This document shows, one piece after another, positions 1-8,478 of a stretch of 41,621 nt of DNA. A model generated the notes under the pieces. That model made no database searches, was not told the origin of the DNA, and worked only from the letters and a program-made list of their open reading frames with translations. Made by a program: the position numbers and the translations under genes. The stretch comes from Leisingera sp. JC1. Its GTDB lineage: Bacteria > Pseudomonadota > Alphaproteobacteria > Rhodobacterales > Rhodobacteraceae. Within the stretch, counting starts at the first letter, position 1. Each line of letters starts with the position of its first letter. The stretch spans positions 1 to 41,621 of the forward strand of contig NZ_LYUZ01000098.1 in NCBI RefSeq assembly GCF_001679925.1. The letters run 5' to 3'.

Positions 1-194
1 GGGCGTTCTGGAAACGATGGACGGGATACCACACCCGCAGCCGCGCAGAAGCCAGGATGCGCTGCCTCAAGGCCTTCGGCGAGCGCATCGCCGCGAGAGA
101 CCCAGATAGCCAAACCGCTGAAATCCACATCCGCGTCGCACTCATCAACCGCTTCAATGCCCTCGGCACCGCCGAGATCGTCCGCGTGGCCTGA
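1..194 (+). mobile_element. 3' end of an IS5-type transposase gene (partial, cut by window edge)
   Basis: The frame starting at base 3 is open and ends with TGA at 192-194, giving the last 63 residues of a transposase. The segment contains YHTRSRAEARMRC and, nearer the end, IHIRVALINRFNALG. This matches, from memory, the C-terminus of DDE transposases of the IS5 family that are common in Rhodobacteraceae; the catalytic Glu lies before the window. The rest of the element is outside the window, so I cannot say whether it is intact. Family assignment is by recognition only, and the exact group is not determined. Confidence 0.75.
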
Positions 195-293
195 ACCTGA
201 AGGGGAAAGGGGAAGTCACGCCTCAAGACGCCTTTCTGCAACAATGCCCGTTGTGTGCGCAAAGCGTCGTTTGGCCAAATTCTGTTGCAGAAA
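195..293. repeat. Probable IS right end with an 11-bp inverted repeat
   Basis: After the transposase stop the sequence CCTTTCTGCAACAATGCC (231-248) looks like the terminal inverted repeat of the element. The core TTTCTGCAACA (233-243) recurs in inverted orientation as TGTTGCAGAAA at 283-293. Either the second copy is the remnant end of another insertion, or the pair is a hairpin that closes off transcription leaving the transposon. The element's left end is not in the window, so the terminus is inferred. From 294 to 480 I see no further feature. Confidence 0.45.
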
Positions 294-490
294 CCAATGG
301 CTCCTTTGGTGCTTGGGCCCAATCCCGGCATTGGGCCGAGAAGAACTTGCTGAATTGAGGGGCATCTTGCCTTCCCTCATCAAAAACGTCTCCGAAACTT
401 GCAGCACCAATCCCTCCGCCCTTAACCCAATTCTCACCAAATTTTCCGAAATTGCCCTGCAGGACGTTTACCCAAACAGCAGGATTCTCC

Positions 491-2080
491 GTGACCGATT
501 GGACCTCCGGCTATGTCGCCGGCATCGACTACACCTTCGACTTCCACCGCCAGCTGACCCCGGCCTTGCTGGGCTTGACCGCAACCGCGCAGGGCCTGCG
601 GCACGGGCTGGACGGCGAAAACATCACCTATTGCGAGCTGGGCTGCGGTCAGGGCTTCTCCGCCAACCTGCTGGCAGCCGCCAACCCGCACATCGAATTC
701 CATGCGATGGATTTCAGCCCCTCGCATATTGCCGGCGCAGCTGAGCTGGCGCAGGAGGCGGGGCTGGGGAACGTGCGCTTCCACGAGCGCAGTTTCGAGG
801 ATTTCGGCGAGACCTCCGGCCTGCCTGCGTCCTTCGACATCATCGCGCTGCACGGTGTCTACAGCTGGGTTTCGCAGGAGAACCGCCAGCACATCCTGCG
901 GTTTATCGCGGACCGGCTGAAACCGGGCGGGCTGGTCTATGTCAGCTGCAACACCCAGCCGGGCTGGGCTGCGGCGATGCCGTTGCGCCGGATCCTGACA
1001 GCCCGGGCAGAGCAGGGCAGGGGCACCCTGCCGGAACGGATCGGCGAAGCCCTGTCCTACGCCCGCCAGCTGGCCGGCAGCGGCGGCGGTTATTTCGAAC
1101 GCAACCCCGCGGTTGCGGCCCGACTCGATCACGTGGCGTCGATGCCGGAGAACTACGTGGCGCATGAGTATTTCAACAAGGACTGGACGCCGTTTTTCTT
1201 CGAGGATCTGGCCGCTGAACTGGGCACCGCCAAGCTCAGCTTTGCAGGCTCCGTCAGCCTGATGGATAATCTCGACAGCCTCCGTTTCACTCCGCAGCAG
1301 CAGGCACTGCTGGACGGCGAAAGCGATCCGGTCCGGCGTGAAGGCCTGCGTGACGTGCTGCTGAATGAGCATTTCCGCACCGATGTTTTTGCAAAGGGCA
1401 GGCTGGCCCATACCCCGCGCGGCAGCATCGGCGCCTGGTTCGCCACCCCGCTGGCGCTGACCCGTCCCTACCATGGCGGGACGCTCAAGTTCCACCACCG
1501 CGACCGGGATGTGCCGCTGGAGCAGGCGGACTACGCGCCGGTCCTGCAGGCGCTCAGCAAGGGGCCGGCCACGGTGCGCAGTCTGCTGGATCAGGGCGTA
1601 TTCGGCGCCATGGAATGGGGTGCCATCACCCGCATGCTGACGGTGCTGGCAGGCTCCGGCCAGATCGCGCCTGCGCTGCCGCTGGAGGGGCTGGAGAGCC
1701 GCACCGCCGCCTGCCGCGCCTTCAACCTCGCGGTCTGCAAACGGGCCGAAGACAGCGATGCCCTGCGCTATCTCGCCTCGCCGGTTACCGGCGGCGGGGT
1801 GGAGCTGGACCGGTTCGAGCAGCTGTTCCTGCTCGCGCGCAGCGAGGGGCTGGAAACCCCGGCAGAATGGGCAGATCTGGTCTGGCGCATCCTGGCCCCG
1901 CAGGGCCAACGCCTGCAGCATGAGGGCAGGGTGCTGGAGACCGAAGAGGAAAACCTTGCGCTGCTGCGCGCCCGCGCGGGCAATTTCGCAGCCCGCCGCC
2001 TGCCGCTTTGCGAAAGCCTTGGAGTGACGCTGGAACACAGCCGCCAGGCCCCGGCACAGCTGCAGGGCGCCGCAGCCTGA
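491..2080 (+). CDS. SAM-dependent methyltransferase with regulatory domain
   Basis: The protein has 529 residues. The N-terminal half is a class I Rossmann methyltransferase: motif I is ELGCGQGF at about residues 49-56, followed by HAMDFSP (71-77), whose acidic residue would hold the ribose of S-adenosylmethionine. The segment around residues 200-290 (EYFNKDWTPFFFEDLA and following) resembles the methyltransferase regulatory domain (PF10119 type). I chose GTG at 491 because AGGA lies 6 bases upstream and because translation from the in-frame TTG at 452 adds 13 unconvincing residues. The substrate is unknown. It stands alone, with a PAS protein 114 bp downstream on the same strand and an IS end upstream that may affect its promoter. 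A 9-bp-stem hairpin follows the stop. Cytoplasmic, no signal peptide. Confidence 0.85.
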   Translation: MTDWTSGYVAGIDYTFDFHRQLTPALLGLTATAQGLRHGLDGENITYCELGCGQGFSANLLAAANPHIEFHAMDFSPSHIAGAAELAQEAGLGNVRFHERSFEDFGETSGLPASFDIIALHGVYSWVSQENRQHILRFIADRLKPGGLVYVSCNTQPGWAAAMPLRRILTARAEQGRGTLPERIGEALSYARQLAGSGGGYFERNPAVAARLDHVASMPENYVAHEYFNKDWTPFFFEDLAAELGTAKLSFAGSVSLMDNLDSLRFTPQQQALLDGESDPVRREGLRDVLLNEHFRTDVFAKGRLAHTPRGSIGAWFATPLALTRPYHGGTLKFHHRDRDVPLEQADYAPVLQALSKGPATVRSLLDQGVFGAMEWGAITRMLTVLAGSGQIAPALPLEGLESRTAACRAFNLAVCKRAEDSDALRYLASPVTGGGVELDRFEQLFLLARSEGLETPAEWADLVWRILAPQGQRLQHEGRVLETEEENLALLRARAGNFAARRLPLCESLGVTLEHSRQAPAQLQGAAA

Positions 2081-2094
2081 GCGGTGAAAATTCC

Positions 2095-2122
2095 GGGGCG
2101 GAAACCATGCAGCTTCCGCCCC
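2095..2122 (+). terminator. Hairpin after the methyltransferase gene
   Basis: A 9-bp perfect stem, GGGGCGGAA (2095-2103) with TTCCGCCCC (2114-2122), surrounds a 10-base loop 14 bases after the stop codon. No clear T-run follows, so it may be a weak intrinsic terminator or an mRNA-stabilising hairpin. Confidence 0.45.
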
Positions 2123-2194
2123 GCATTAGCATTTCGGCAAGCACTGGCCGGTAAAAAGGTCCGGCACGAGACAACCACTGACAGGAACTGAAAC

Positions 2195-3412
2195 GTGTCC
2201 TTTGAAGACCGCGCGCTGGCTGCTCAATCCACTGGCCGGGAATCGGCTTTTGCCCTTGATGAAGTGTTCTTTTCCCGCACCGATCCCCGCGGTGTTATCC
2301 GGGCCGGCAATGCCGTGTTCAGCCGGGTCGCCAAATACCCGCTGGAGGAACTGCTCGGCGCGCCGCACAAGGTGATCCGCCACCCGGACATGCCGCGTGC
2401 CGTCTTCCAGCTGTTGTGGGACACCATCAAGGCCGGCGAAACCGTCGGCGCCTATGTCAAGAACCGCGCCCGTGACGGCAGCTATTACTGGGTGTTTGCC
2501 GTGGTCACGCCCTGCGACGGGGGTTACCTCTCGGCCCGGATCAAGCCGACCAACCCGCTGCTCAAGACAGTGCAGCAGGAATACAGCACCCTGCGCCAGG
2601 CCGAGCAGGCAGAGGAGCTGAGCCCAGAGGACAGCGCCGCCCGCCTGCTGGCCCGCCTGAAGGAACTGGGCTTTGCCACCTACAGCGATTTTGCAGGCCA
2701 CGCCCTGGCAGAGGAACTGCTGGCCCGTGATGCCGGCCTGAAACGGCCGCCCTGCGCCCGCCTGGCCGAACGCCGCGCGATGCACGCCACCGCCGGCCAG
2801 CTGTTTGAGGAGACCGAGGCGCTGGTGCAGGACTTTGAATCGATGCGCACCATCCCCCACAACCTGCGGGTCATCGCCTCGCGCATTGAACCGGCCGGCG
2901 GGCCGGTGACGGTGCTGTCCCAGAACTACAGCGCCATGTCGCGCGAGATGTCGAACTGGTTCGAAGCCCACGTCTGGGGCAAGGACAGCAACTTCCGCGC
3001 CATCAAGGGCACGGTGACCGCGGCCATCTTCGTCGAAGGCCTGGCCCGGATCCTGACCGAATGCGGCCACCAGCTGGAGCAGGAAAGCGCAACAGCAGCC
3101 GTCGATATCCCCCGCGAGCAGGGCATTCTGAATGACCTGACGGACGTCCAGTTCAGCAAAGCCCGCGCCAGCCTGCAAGCGGTCCGCTTCGAGGCGGCCC
3201 GCATCCAGAAGGCTTGCCAGACCCTGCACCGGCATTTCATGGCACTGACCACCACCCGCGTGCTGTGCAAGATCGAATGCGCCCGGCTGGGCAACGTCGG
3301 GGAATCTCTGAACTCCATCATTGATGAGCTTGGCGTGTTCCAGGACCGCATTTCCGCCCGGCTCGAACGCATTTCCGAACTCAGCACCGCCCTCGCCAGC
3401 GACGAGGCCTGA
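2195..3412 (+). CDS. Aer-like PAS domain protein without MCP signalling domain
   Basis: The product has 405 residues, starting at GTG 2195 with AGGA 9 bases upstream. Residues about 20-120 form a PAS domain of the Aer aerotaxis type: RHPDMP at 62-67 and the stretch around KNRARDGSYYW (89-99) closely parallel the FAD-binding PAS of Escherichia coli Aer. The remaining 280 residues are predicted helical and carry no membrane segments, HAMP or the conserved chemoreceptor hairpin tip. From the family, the PAS would sense redox or oxygen through FAD; what it signals to is not visible. A soluble globin-coupled receptor is encoded 2.9 kb away on the other strand, so a chemotaxis link is possible but inferred. 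Confidence 0.75.
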   Translation: MSFEDRALAAQSTGRESAFALDEVFFSRTDPRGVIRAGNAVFSRVAKYPLEELLGAPHKVIRHPDMPRAVFQLLWDTIKAGETVGAYVKNRARDGSYYWVFAVVTPCDGGYLSARIKPTNPLLKTVQQEYSTLRQAEQAEELSPEDSAARLLARLKELGFATYSDFAGHALAEELLARDAGLKRPPCARLAERRAMHATAGQLFEETEALVQDFESMRTIPHNLRVIASRIEPAGGPVTVLSQNYSAMSREMSNWFEAHVWGKDSNFRAIKGTVTAAIFVEGLARILTECGHQLEQESATAAVDIPREQGILNDLTDVQFSKARASLQAVRFEAARIQKACQTLHRHFMALTTTRVLCKIECARLGNVGESLNSIIDELGVFQDRISARLERISELSTALASDEA

Positions 3413-3414
3413 GC

Positions 3415-4431
3415 CTAGGCTTTCTTCTCGGCCCAGCTCTTGCGGAAGGACGCGGGCGACTGCCCGTAGCGCTTCTTGAAGCGGATCGACAGCTGCGTTG
3501 CACTGCTGAACCCTGTGGCGGCGGAAATCTCAGCCACCGTCATGTTGGTCTCGTTCAGCAGCGCCAGCGCCCGGCCCACCCGCAGGTCGATATAGAACTG
3601 CACCGGCGAGGTGCCGACATAGCGCTGGAACAGCCGCTCCAGCTGGCGGCGCGAGATCTGCGCGTGCTCAGCCACCAAGCCGACCTCCACCGGCTCCTCG
3701 ATGGTTTCATGCATGAACTGCATCGCGTTGATCAGATGCTGGTTGCGACTGCTGAGCGCTACCGAATAGGCAGACTTCTGCAGCGCCTCGCGGTTGTTGG
3801 AGCGGAAGTGGATGCACATGTCCGACACAATCACCGCCAGATCCTTGCCGTGGTCGGTCTGGATCATTTCCAGCATCATGTCGGTGGCCGCATTGCCGCC
3901 GCCGCAGGTCATCAGCCCCTTGTCGATCTCATATAGGTTCGCAGTCGGCTCAAGCCCCGGGAAATATTCGGAAAACGACGGCTGGTTCTCCCAGTGCAGG
4001 GTAAACCGCTGCCCCTGAAGCAGCCCCGCCTGGGCCAGAGCAAAGGCGCCGGTGCAGATGCCGCCGAACCGGCTGCCGTGGGCATTCTGGCGCCGCATCC
4101 AGGACAGCACCTTGGGGCTGGCGCTGTCCGATGGCTCGATGCCCGCGCAGACAAACCCGAAGCTGCCCCGCGGCAGGTCTTCCAGCGCCATGTCGGTGTT
4201 GATGCCAATCCCGTTGGAGCAGGGCACGGCGGCGCCATCCTCGCTCAGCAGGAACCAGCGGTACAGCTCCTTGCCGGTGACCTGATTGGCAATCCGCAGC
4301 GGCTCCACCGCAGCGCTGAAGGCCAGCATGGTCAGCTTCGGCAGAAGCACAAAGTAGATATCCTTGGGCGGCCCGTCGTAATCGACCCGGAAACTGGCCG
4401 CACCCTTCGGGACAAAGCTGCGGAGTGTCAT
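3415..4431 (-). CDS. GlxA-family AraC-type transcriptional regulator
   Basis: The 338-residue protein has the two-part build of the GlxA family. Residues about 24-185 are a DJ-1/PfpI-like class I amidotransferase fold with the nucleophile-elbow sequence GGICTGAFALA (Cys126). Residues about 230-335 are an AraC DNA-binding domain with both helix-turn-helix units; the second carries the signature VAEISAATGFSS. The family includes GbdR and ArgR of Pseudomonas, which respond to glycine betaine derivatives or amino acids; the ligand here is unknown. It lies 72 bp downstream of nhaC on the same strand, so it may be co-transcribed or may regulate that antiporter. A strong hairpin separates the two. 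AGGT sits about 9 bases before the ATG. It ends 3 bases from the PAS gene, which is convergent. Confidence 0.88.
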   Translation of the reverse strand: MTLRSFVPKGAASFRVDYDGPPKDIYFVLLPKLTMLAFSAAVEPLRIANQVTGKELYRWFLLSEDGAAVPCSNGIGINTDMALEDLPRGSFGFVCAGIEPSDSASPKVLSWMRRQNAHGSRFGGICTGAFALAQAGLLQGQRFTLHWENQPSFSEYFPGLEPTANLYEIDKGLMTCGGGNAATDMMLEMIQTDHGKDLAVIVSDMCIHFRSNNREALQKSAYSVALSSRNQHLINAMQFMHETIEEPVEVGLVAEHAQISRRQLERLFQRYVGTSPVQFYIDLRVGRALALLNETNMTVAEISAATGFSSATQLSIRFKKRYGQSPASFRKSWAEKKA

Positions 4432-4468
4432 ATCGCTAACCTAACAGATGGGACGTTCACAGTGAAAC

Positions 4469-4496
4469 GCGCGCCGGAGGGGAGGCTCCGGCGCGC
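4469..4496 (-). terminator. GC-rich hairpin between nhaC and the GlxA regulator
   Basis: GCGCGCCGGAG (4469-4479) pairs perfectly with CTCCGGCGCGC (4486-4496) around a 6-base loop. On the minus strand it comes directly after the nhaC stop, followed only by a short TTT. It could attenuate read-through into the regulator gene. Confidence 0.6.
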
Positions 4497-4503
4497 AGGG
4501 GGA

Positions 4504-5976
4504 TCAGGCGGTCAGTTCCTGCACCGGCTCGCCGCTGTCCTCCCAGGCCGCGACCTCTTCGTCGCTTGCCTTGGGCGAGAACAGCCCGGTCATCGCATAG
4601 AAGATGCCGATCAGCGGCGACAGCCAGCAGGCAAAGGCCAGCGGGATGTACAGCAGGTTCTCGAAGTTGCCGTCGGCGATCCCCAGCGCCAGCGCCGAGA
4701 TCACAAAGGCGCCGCCCGCGTTCCAGGGGATCAGCGGCGAGACCAGCGTGCCGCCTTCCTCGATGGCGCGCGACAGGTTCAGCGGCGAATACTTCATGCC
4801 GCGATAGACAGGCGCATACATCCGGCCCGGCAGGGCAATCGACAGGTACGGATCCCCCGCCACGGTGTTGGTCGCAACCGAGGTCAGAATGGCCGAGGTC
4901 TGGATGCCGGCAAAGCTTTTCACCCGCGCAATGATCACCTCGATGATCGCCTGCAGACAGCCGGTGCGCTCCAGCGCGCCGCCGAACCCCAGCGCCAGCA
5001 GCACCAGCGAGATGGTCCACATCATCGACTGGATGCCGCCGCGGTTCAGCAGCGGGTCGATCTCCGCCACGCCGGTGTCGATGGAATAGCCGCTGTTGGC
5101 AAAGGTGAAGGTCTCATGCAGGCCTGCGCCCTGGCAGGCCATCGCCATGATGCCGCCCACGACAGCACCGGCAAACAGCGATGGGATCGGCGGCTGCTTC
5201 TTCACCGCCAGCACGATGACCAGCAGCGCAGGCAGCAGCATCAGCGGCGAGATCCAGAACGCATTGTCCAGCGCCGCGGTGATCGCGTCGATCCGCTCGA
5301 ACGAGACTTGCGAGGTGTCGATCAGGGTGAACCCGACAGCCAGATAGATCGCCAGCGCAATCAGCATCGACGGCACGGTGGTCGGCAGCATGTTGCGGAT
5401 GTGATCGAACAGATTGGTGCCGGTCACGGCCGGGGCCAGGTTGGTGGTGTCCGACAGGGGGGAGATCTTGTCGCCGAAGAACGCGCCCGAAACCACCGCG
5501 CCAGCGGTCCAGTACATCGGAATGCCAAAGCCCGCGCCGATCCCCATCAGCGCCAGGCCGACGGTGCCGACGGTGCCCCAGGAGGTGCCCAGCGACACCG
5601 ACACGATGGAGCAGAGCACCATGCCCGCGGCCAGGAACAGCTCCGGCGACAGGATTTTCAGGCCGTAATAGATCAGCGTCGGCACGGTGCCGCTGGCAAT
5701 CCAGATACCGACGATCATGCCGACGGTGATCAGGATCGACACCGACGGAAGCGAGATGTTGATGACGTGGAACACGCCCTCTTCGATATTGTCCCACTTG
5801 TGGCCCAGTTTCAGGCCGACCAGCGCGGTGATGGCGATGCCGATCGCCAGCGGGATATGCGGGGTGAAATCCCCGAAATAGAACAGCTGGATGCCCAGCA
5901 CCAGGAGGGTCAGCAGGATCGGCAGCAGCGCCAGTCCCAGACCGGGTTTTACGGTATTCGGATCAGATGGTGACAC
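4504..5976 (-). CDS. nhaC: NhaC-family Na+/H+ antiporter
   Basis: The product (490 residues) is a polytopic inner-membrane protein with about 11-12 hydrophobic segments. It resembles NhaC antiporters, which extrude Na+ in exchange for H+ and serve sodium and pH homeostasis, as expected for a marine bacterium. Recognisable stretches include GTSWGTVGTVGLALMGIG and GDKISPLSDTTNLAPA, the latter a hallmark of the family. I place the start at GTG 5976, because GGAGGAG lies 7 bases upstream; an open frame extends 18 codons further but has no ribosome-binding site. A GlxA-type regulator follows on the same strand, and a phased direct repeat lies about 107-125 bp before the start. Substrate preference among Na+ or dicarboxylate-coupled exchange (as in MleN) cannot be settled from sequence. 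Confidence 0.9.
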   Translation of the reverse strand: MSPSDPNTVKPGLGLALLPILLTLLVLGIQLFYFGDFTPHIPLAIGIAITALVGLKLGHKWDNIEEGVFHVINISLPSVSILITVGMIVGIWIASGTVPTLIYYGLKILSPELFLAAGMVLCSIVSVSLGTSWGTVGTVGLALMGIGAGFGIPMYWTAGAVVSGAFFGDKISPLSDTTNLAPAVTGTNLFDHIRNMLPTTVPSMLIALAIYLAVGFTLIDTSQVSFERIDAITAALDNAFWISPLMLLPALLVIVLAVKKQPPIPSLFAGAVVGGIMAMACQGAGLHETFTFANSGYSIDTGVAEIDPLLNRGGIQSMMWTISLVLLALGFGGALERTGCLQAIIEVIIARVKSFAGIQTSAILTSVATNTVAGDPYLSIALPGRMYAPVYRGMKYSPLNLSRAIEEGGTLVSPLIPWNAGGAFVISALALGIADGNFENLLYIPLAFACWLSPLIGIFYAMTGLFSPKASDEEVAAWEDSGEPVQELTA

Positions 5977-6082
5977 GGGGTTTCTCCTCCCTTGGGTCAA
6001 AACGCCTGGCTTTGGCGGATGCAGATACACACCAGAGATCGCCGCCGGGGACTCGATGCCAGCGCGCCAGATTGTTCGTCTA

Positions 6083-6100
6083 TTGCGACATTTTGCGACA
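6083..6100. promoter_or_regulatory. 10-bp-phased direct repeat upstream of nhaC, possible AraC/GlxA operator
   Basis: TTGCGACA occurs twice, at 6083-6090 and 6093-6100, separated by TT, so the two copies lie on the same face of the helix. AraC-family regulators often bind such direct repeats. A GlxA-type AraC regulator is encoded just beyond nhaC, and the repeat is 107-125 bp upstream of the nhaC start. The link to that regulator is inferred. Confidence 0.4.
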
Positions 6101-6265
6101 GGAGGGGAGGGTGGCGCGCATCAGGGGAAAAATTTCCCATAGGGGAGGCGGCGCACGTTCGGCAGAACGCCAGCCGCGCCGCTGGGCCGGCGGCGCGGGG
6201 CAGATGCTGCGGGAACAGCAGCTGAAAGCGCAGCACCAGCGGGGACCGGTGCTGCGGCGGCAAAA

Positions 6266-7759
6266 TCAGGCGGCTGAGGCCTCCGGACCGGGCTGCTCCT
6301 GCTCCCAGCCGCCGGCCGTGGGGGCAGGGCGGCCGGCCTGGGCCGCACCAGTCACTTGGAAGGTCTGAACAAGTTCGGCCAGCACCCGGGTGTCCTGCCG
6401 CATGGTCACGGTGGCGGCGGTGGTTTGCTCCACCATGGCGGCATTCTGCTGGGTGACGCTGTCCATATGCGACACGCCGGTGTTGATCTCTGAAAGCCCG
6501 GTGAACTGCTCCTGCGCCGAGGAGGCAACGTCCGAGGACAGCTCCGTCACCCGTTTCACATGGCCGACAATCCGCTCCAGAACTTCACCGGCCTTGCTCA
6601 CCAGGTCGACGCCCTCGTCCACGTGGCCGGAGCTGACGTTGATCAGATCCTTGATCTCCTTGGCCGAAACCGCGGCCCGCTGCGCCAGTGCCCGGACCTC
6701 GGAGGCCACCACCGCAAAGCCGCGGCCCGCCTCGCCGGCCCGTGCGGCCTCAACGCCTGCATTCAATGCCAGCAGGTTGGTCTGGAAGGCAATGTCGTCG
6801 ATCACGCTGATAATCTGGGAAATCTGATCGGAGGAGGAGGAGATCTCATTCATCTTCTCAACTGCATCCGAGGCAACCGCCATGCCTTCCTCAGCAATAC
6901 CCTGCGCTTCCCGCGCCAGCGAACTGGTTTCCGTCGTCGCGCCGGAGGACTGTTTCATGCTGGCGGTGATTTCCTCCACCGCAGCGGCGGTCTCCTCCAG
7001 CGTCGCGGCCTGGGTCTCGGTGCGGCTGGACAGTTCCTCTGCCGCATCCGAAATTTCCCCGGCAGAGCTGCTCAGGTTGGCTGCAGAGTCCTGGATAGTG
7101 CCGATGACCCCGCCCATGCTGTCCATCAGCGTATTGAAGGAGGTGCGCACCACGTCGTAGCGGGCCGGGAAGTCGCTTTCCTCCGGGCTGGGGATCGGCT
7201 GGGTCAGATCACGCTCCGACATCCGCTGAATACCCTCGGTCATATAGCGGAAGGCAGTGTCCTGCTCCTCGCGCTGGGCTGCGAAATAGGCGTCGATCAC
7301 CTGGTAGCTGTCCATCGCAAAGGCGCGGTTCAGCGCCCCTAACAGCCGCACCATCCGCTTGCGCGCCATCGGCGTGTAGGTGGCGCCGAACTGCTGCGAC
7401 AGCATCTCCTGAATAAAGGAGGTCGCCCGCGCATAACCTGCCAGATACAGGTCGAACGGCAGCTGGATGCGGAAATGCACCCGGCCGATGGTGTCGGCTG
7501 ATTTGAAGTAATCGTCAGAGAACTCGCCGCTCAGCAGCAGTTCCCAGTGCCGTTTCTGCGCACCCCGCGCATGGTTCAGGGAGTCCTGGCTCTTGAAGAA
7601 GCCTGAGGCTTCCTGGTCCGACTTGGCAAAGGCGTAGAAGAACTCCAGAACTTCATCCAGTTTTGGCGCGACCAGCTTGCCGGCGGTCACGAGGTCCTTC
7701 TTCTGCTCACCGTCCAGGGCGAATTTCGAAATCGTCTGCGTATTTCCATTCTTGCCCAT
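6266..7759 (-). CDS. Soluble globin-coupled chemoreceptor (HemAT-like MCP)
   Basis: The 497-residue protein begins with a protoglobin domain (about residues 10-165). The segment [19 protein letters not shown] holds the expected proximal haem ligand, His95, in the usual family context (IGxxHxxIxLP). There are no membrane segments. The C-terminal part is a methyl-accepting signalling domain with the conserved hairpin tip [15 protein letters not shown] at about 321-335, continuing to residue 361. Globin-coupled sensors of this build bind O2 and mediate aerotaxis through CheW-CheA. I prefer the ATG at 7759, since GGAGA lies 7 bases upstream; the frame is open for 17 more codons to an ATG at 7810 without a comparable site. 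No che genes are nearby. Confidence 0.9.
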   Translation of the reverse strand: MGKNGNTQTISKFALDGEQKKDLVTAGKLVAPKLDEVLEFFYAFAKSDQEASGFFKSQDSLNHARGAQKRHWELLLSGEFSDDYFKSADTIGRVHFRIQLPFDLYLAGYARATSFIQEMLSQQFGATYTPMARKRMVRLLGALNRAFAMDSYQVIDAYFAAQREEQDTAFRYMTEGIQRMSERDLTQPIPSPEESDFPARYDVVRTSFNTLMDSMGGVIGTIQDSAANLSSSAGEISDAAEELSSRTETQAATLEETAAAVEEITASMKQSSGATTETSSLAREAQGIAEEGMAVASDAVEKMNEISSSSDQISQIISVIDDIAFQTNLLALNAGVEAARAGEAGRGFAVVASEVRALAQRAAVSAKEIKDLINVSSGHVDEGVDLVSKAGEVLERIVGHVKRVTELSSDVASSAQEQFTGLSEINTGVSHMDSVTQQNAAMVEQTTAATVTMRQDTRVLAELVQTFQVTGAAQAGRPAPTAGGWEQEQPGPEASAA

Positions 7760-8127
7760 ACTGCAATCTCCAAACCAGGCTTCCGAATAGCTGAACACAT
7801 TCGATTTCATGTATCTAAGAGTTAAGAATTGCTTATTGGTGGGCTTGCGCCCAATTTTTGGGCATTTTGCGGAGTGAAATTTCTCACGCTGGTAAATTTG
7901 TGAAGTTCTACACTCTTTTAGGGTGTGCAGTATTTGTGCGTCTCATCTCTTGCGGAATGTGCCGTTTTCTGATTGGCAGCGATTCGCATCCCGCCCGTCA
8001 GGCTGTGCCCAGTGATGCAAAGGATCAATACTGTCCCAGGCCTTTGGCCGTCCGAAGCGGTTCAAGGCTGGCGCCGCGCTTGGGTATCGGCCATTCCTAG
8101 GGCCGGACAGACTGATTGAGACCAGGC
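7760..8127. other. AT-rich intergenic region between divergent genes
   Basis: This 368-bp gap separates the minus-strand globin-coupled receptor gene from the plus-strand lectin gene. Its first 200 bases are markedly richer in A and T than the surroundings. It holds a perfect 8-bp palindrome GAAATTTC (7876-7883) inside an imperfect GTGA...TCAC dyad, and a small hairpin GGGC-TTGC-GCCC (7841-7852) followed by AATTTTT. These would suit promoters and an operator for the divergent genes. I recognise no named binding site and no coding sequence. Confidence 0.4.
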
Positions 8128-8478
8128 ATGAAACGACTGCGCAATCCCCGCACCGGCATCGAACAGGGCGATGTCACCGTGTTCTCGGATTTCGAGGACG
8201 GCGGCGGGATGTGGACCGGCACCGGGCCGCGGGTGCGGCGCCAGACGGTTGCATTCAGCACGGCCTATGCCAGCCCGCCGGCAGTGCATGTCTCGGTGTC
8301 GCTCTGGGATATGGACACTTCCGCCGCCGTCCGCGGGGAACTGGTGGCGGAGAACATCACCTGCGAGGGGTTCGAGATCGTTTTCCGCACCTGGGCAGAC
8401 AGCCGCGCCGCCCGCCTGCGCGCCGCCTGGATGGCAATCGGCGAGCTGCCCCATGCTGACGACTGGGACGTCGACTAA
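8128..8478 (+). CDS. H-type lectin domain protein
   Basis: The protein has 116 residues when started at ATG 8128; the ribosome-binding site is weak, and an in-frame TTG at 8116 is a less likely start. Residues about 40-106 match the H-type lectin fold: a hydrophobic strand after PPAVHVSVSLWDMD, then ENITCEGFEIVFRTWADS and a closing AAWMAIG. This domain is known from snail agglutinin and discoidin and binds N-acetylgalactosamine-type sugars. There is no signal peptide or membrane segment, so export is not evident. Similar small proteins occur in Rhodobacteraceae, and in some prophage or gene-transfer-agent tail proteins; no phage genes are adjacent here. It ends 4 bp inside the convergent MerR gene (8475). 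Function is unknown. Confidence 0.75.
   Translation: MKRLRNPRTGIEQGDVTVFSDFEDGGGMWTGTGPRVRRQTVAFSTAYASPPAVHVSVSLWDMDTSAAVRGELVAENITCEGFEIVFRTWADSRAARLRAAWMAIGELPHADDWDVD

Noticed and set aside
434..2038. Long open frame (534 codons) on the minus strand across the methyltransferase
   Set aside because: It mirrors a well-supported gene on the other strand, has no ribosome-binding site, and its composition is that of an antisense shadow in GC-rich DNA.
3994..5973. Long plus-strand open frame (659 codons) opposite nhaC and the GlxA gene
   Set aside because: It is antisense to two clear genes, is rich in Arg, Gln and His in the manner of shadow frames, and has no family resemblance.
4504..6030. 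Longer version of NhaC beginning at 6030
   Set aside because: The extra 18 residues have no ribosome-binding site, while GTG 5976 has GGAGGAG at the right distance.
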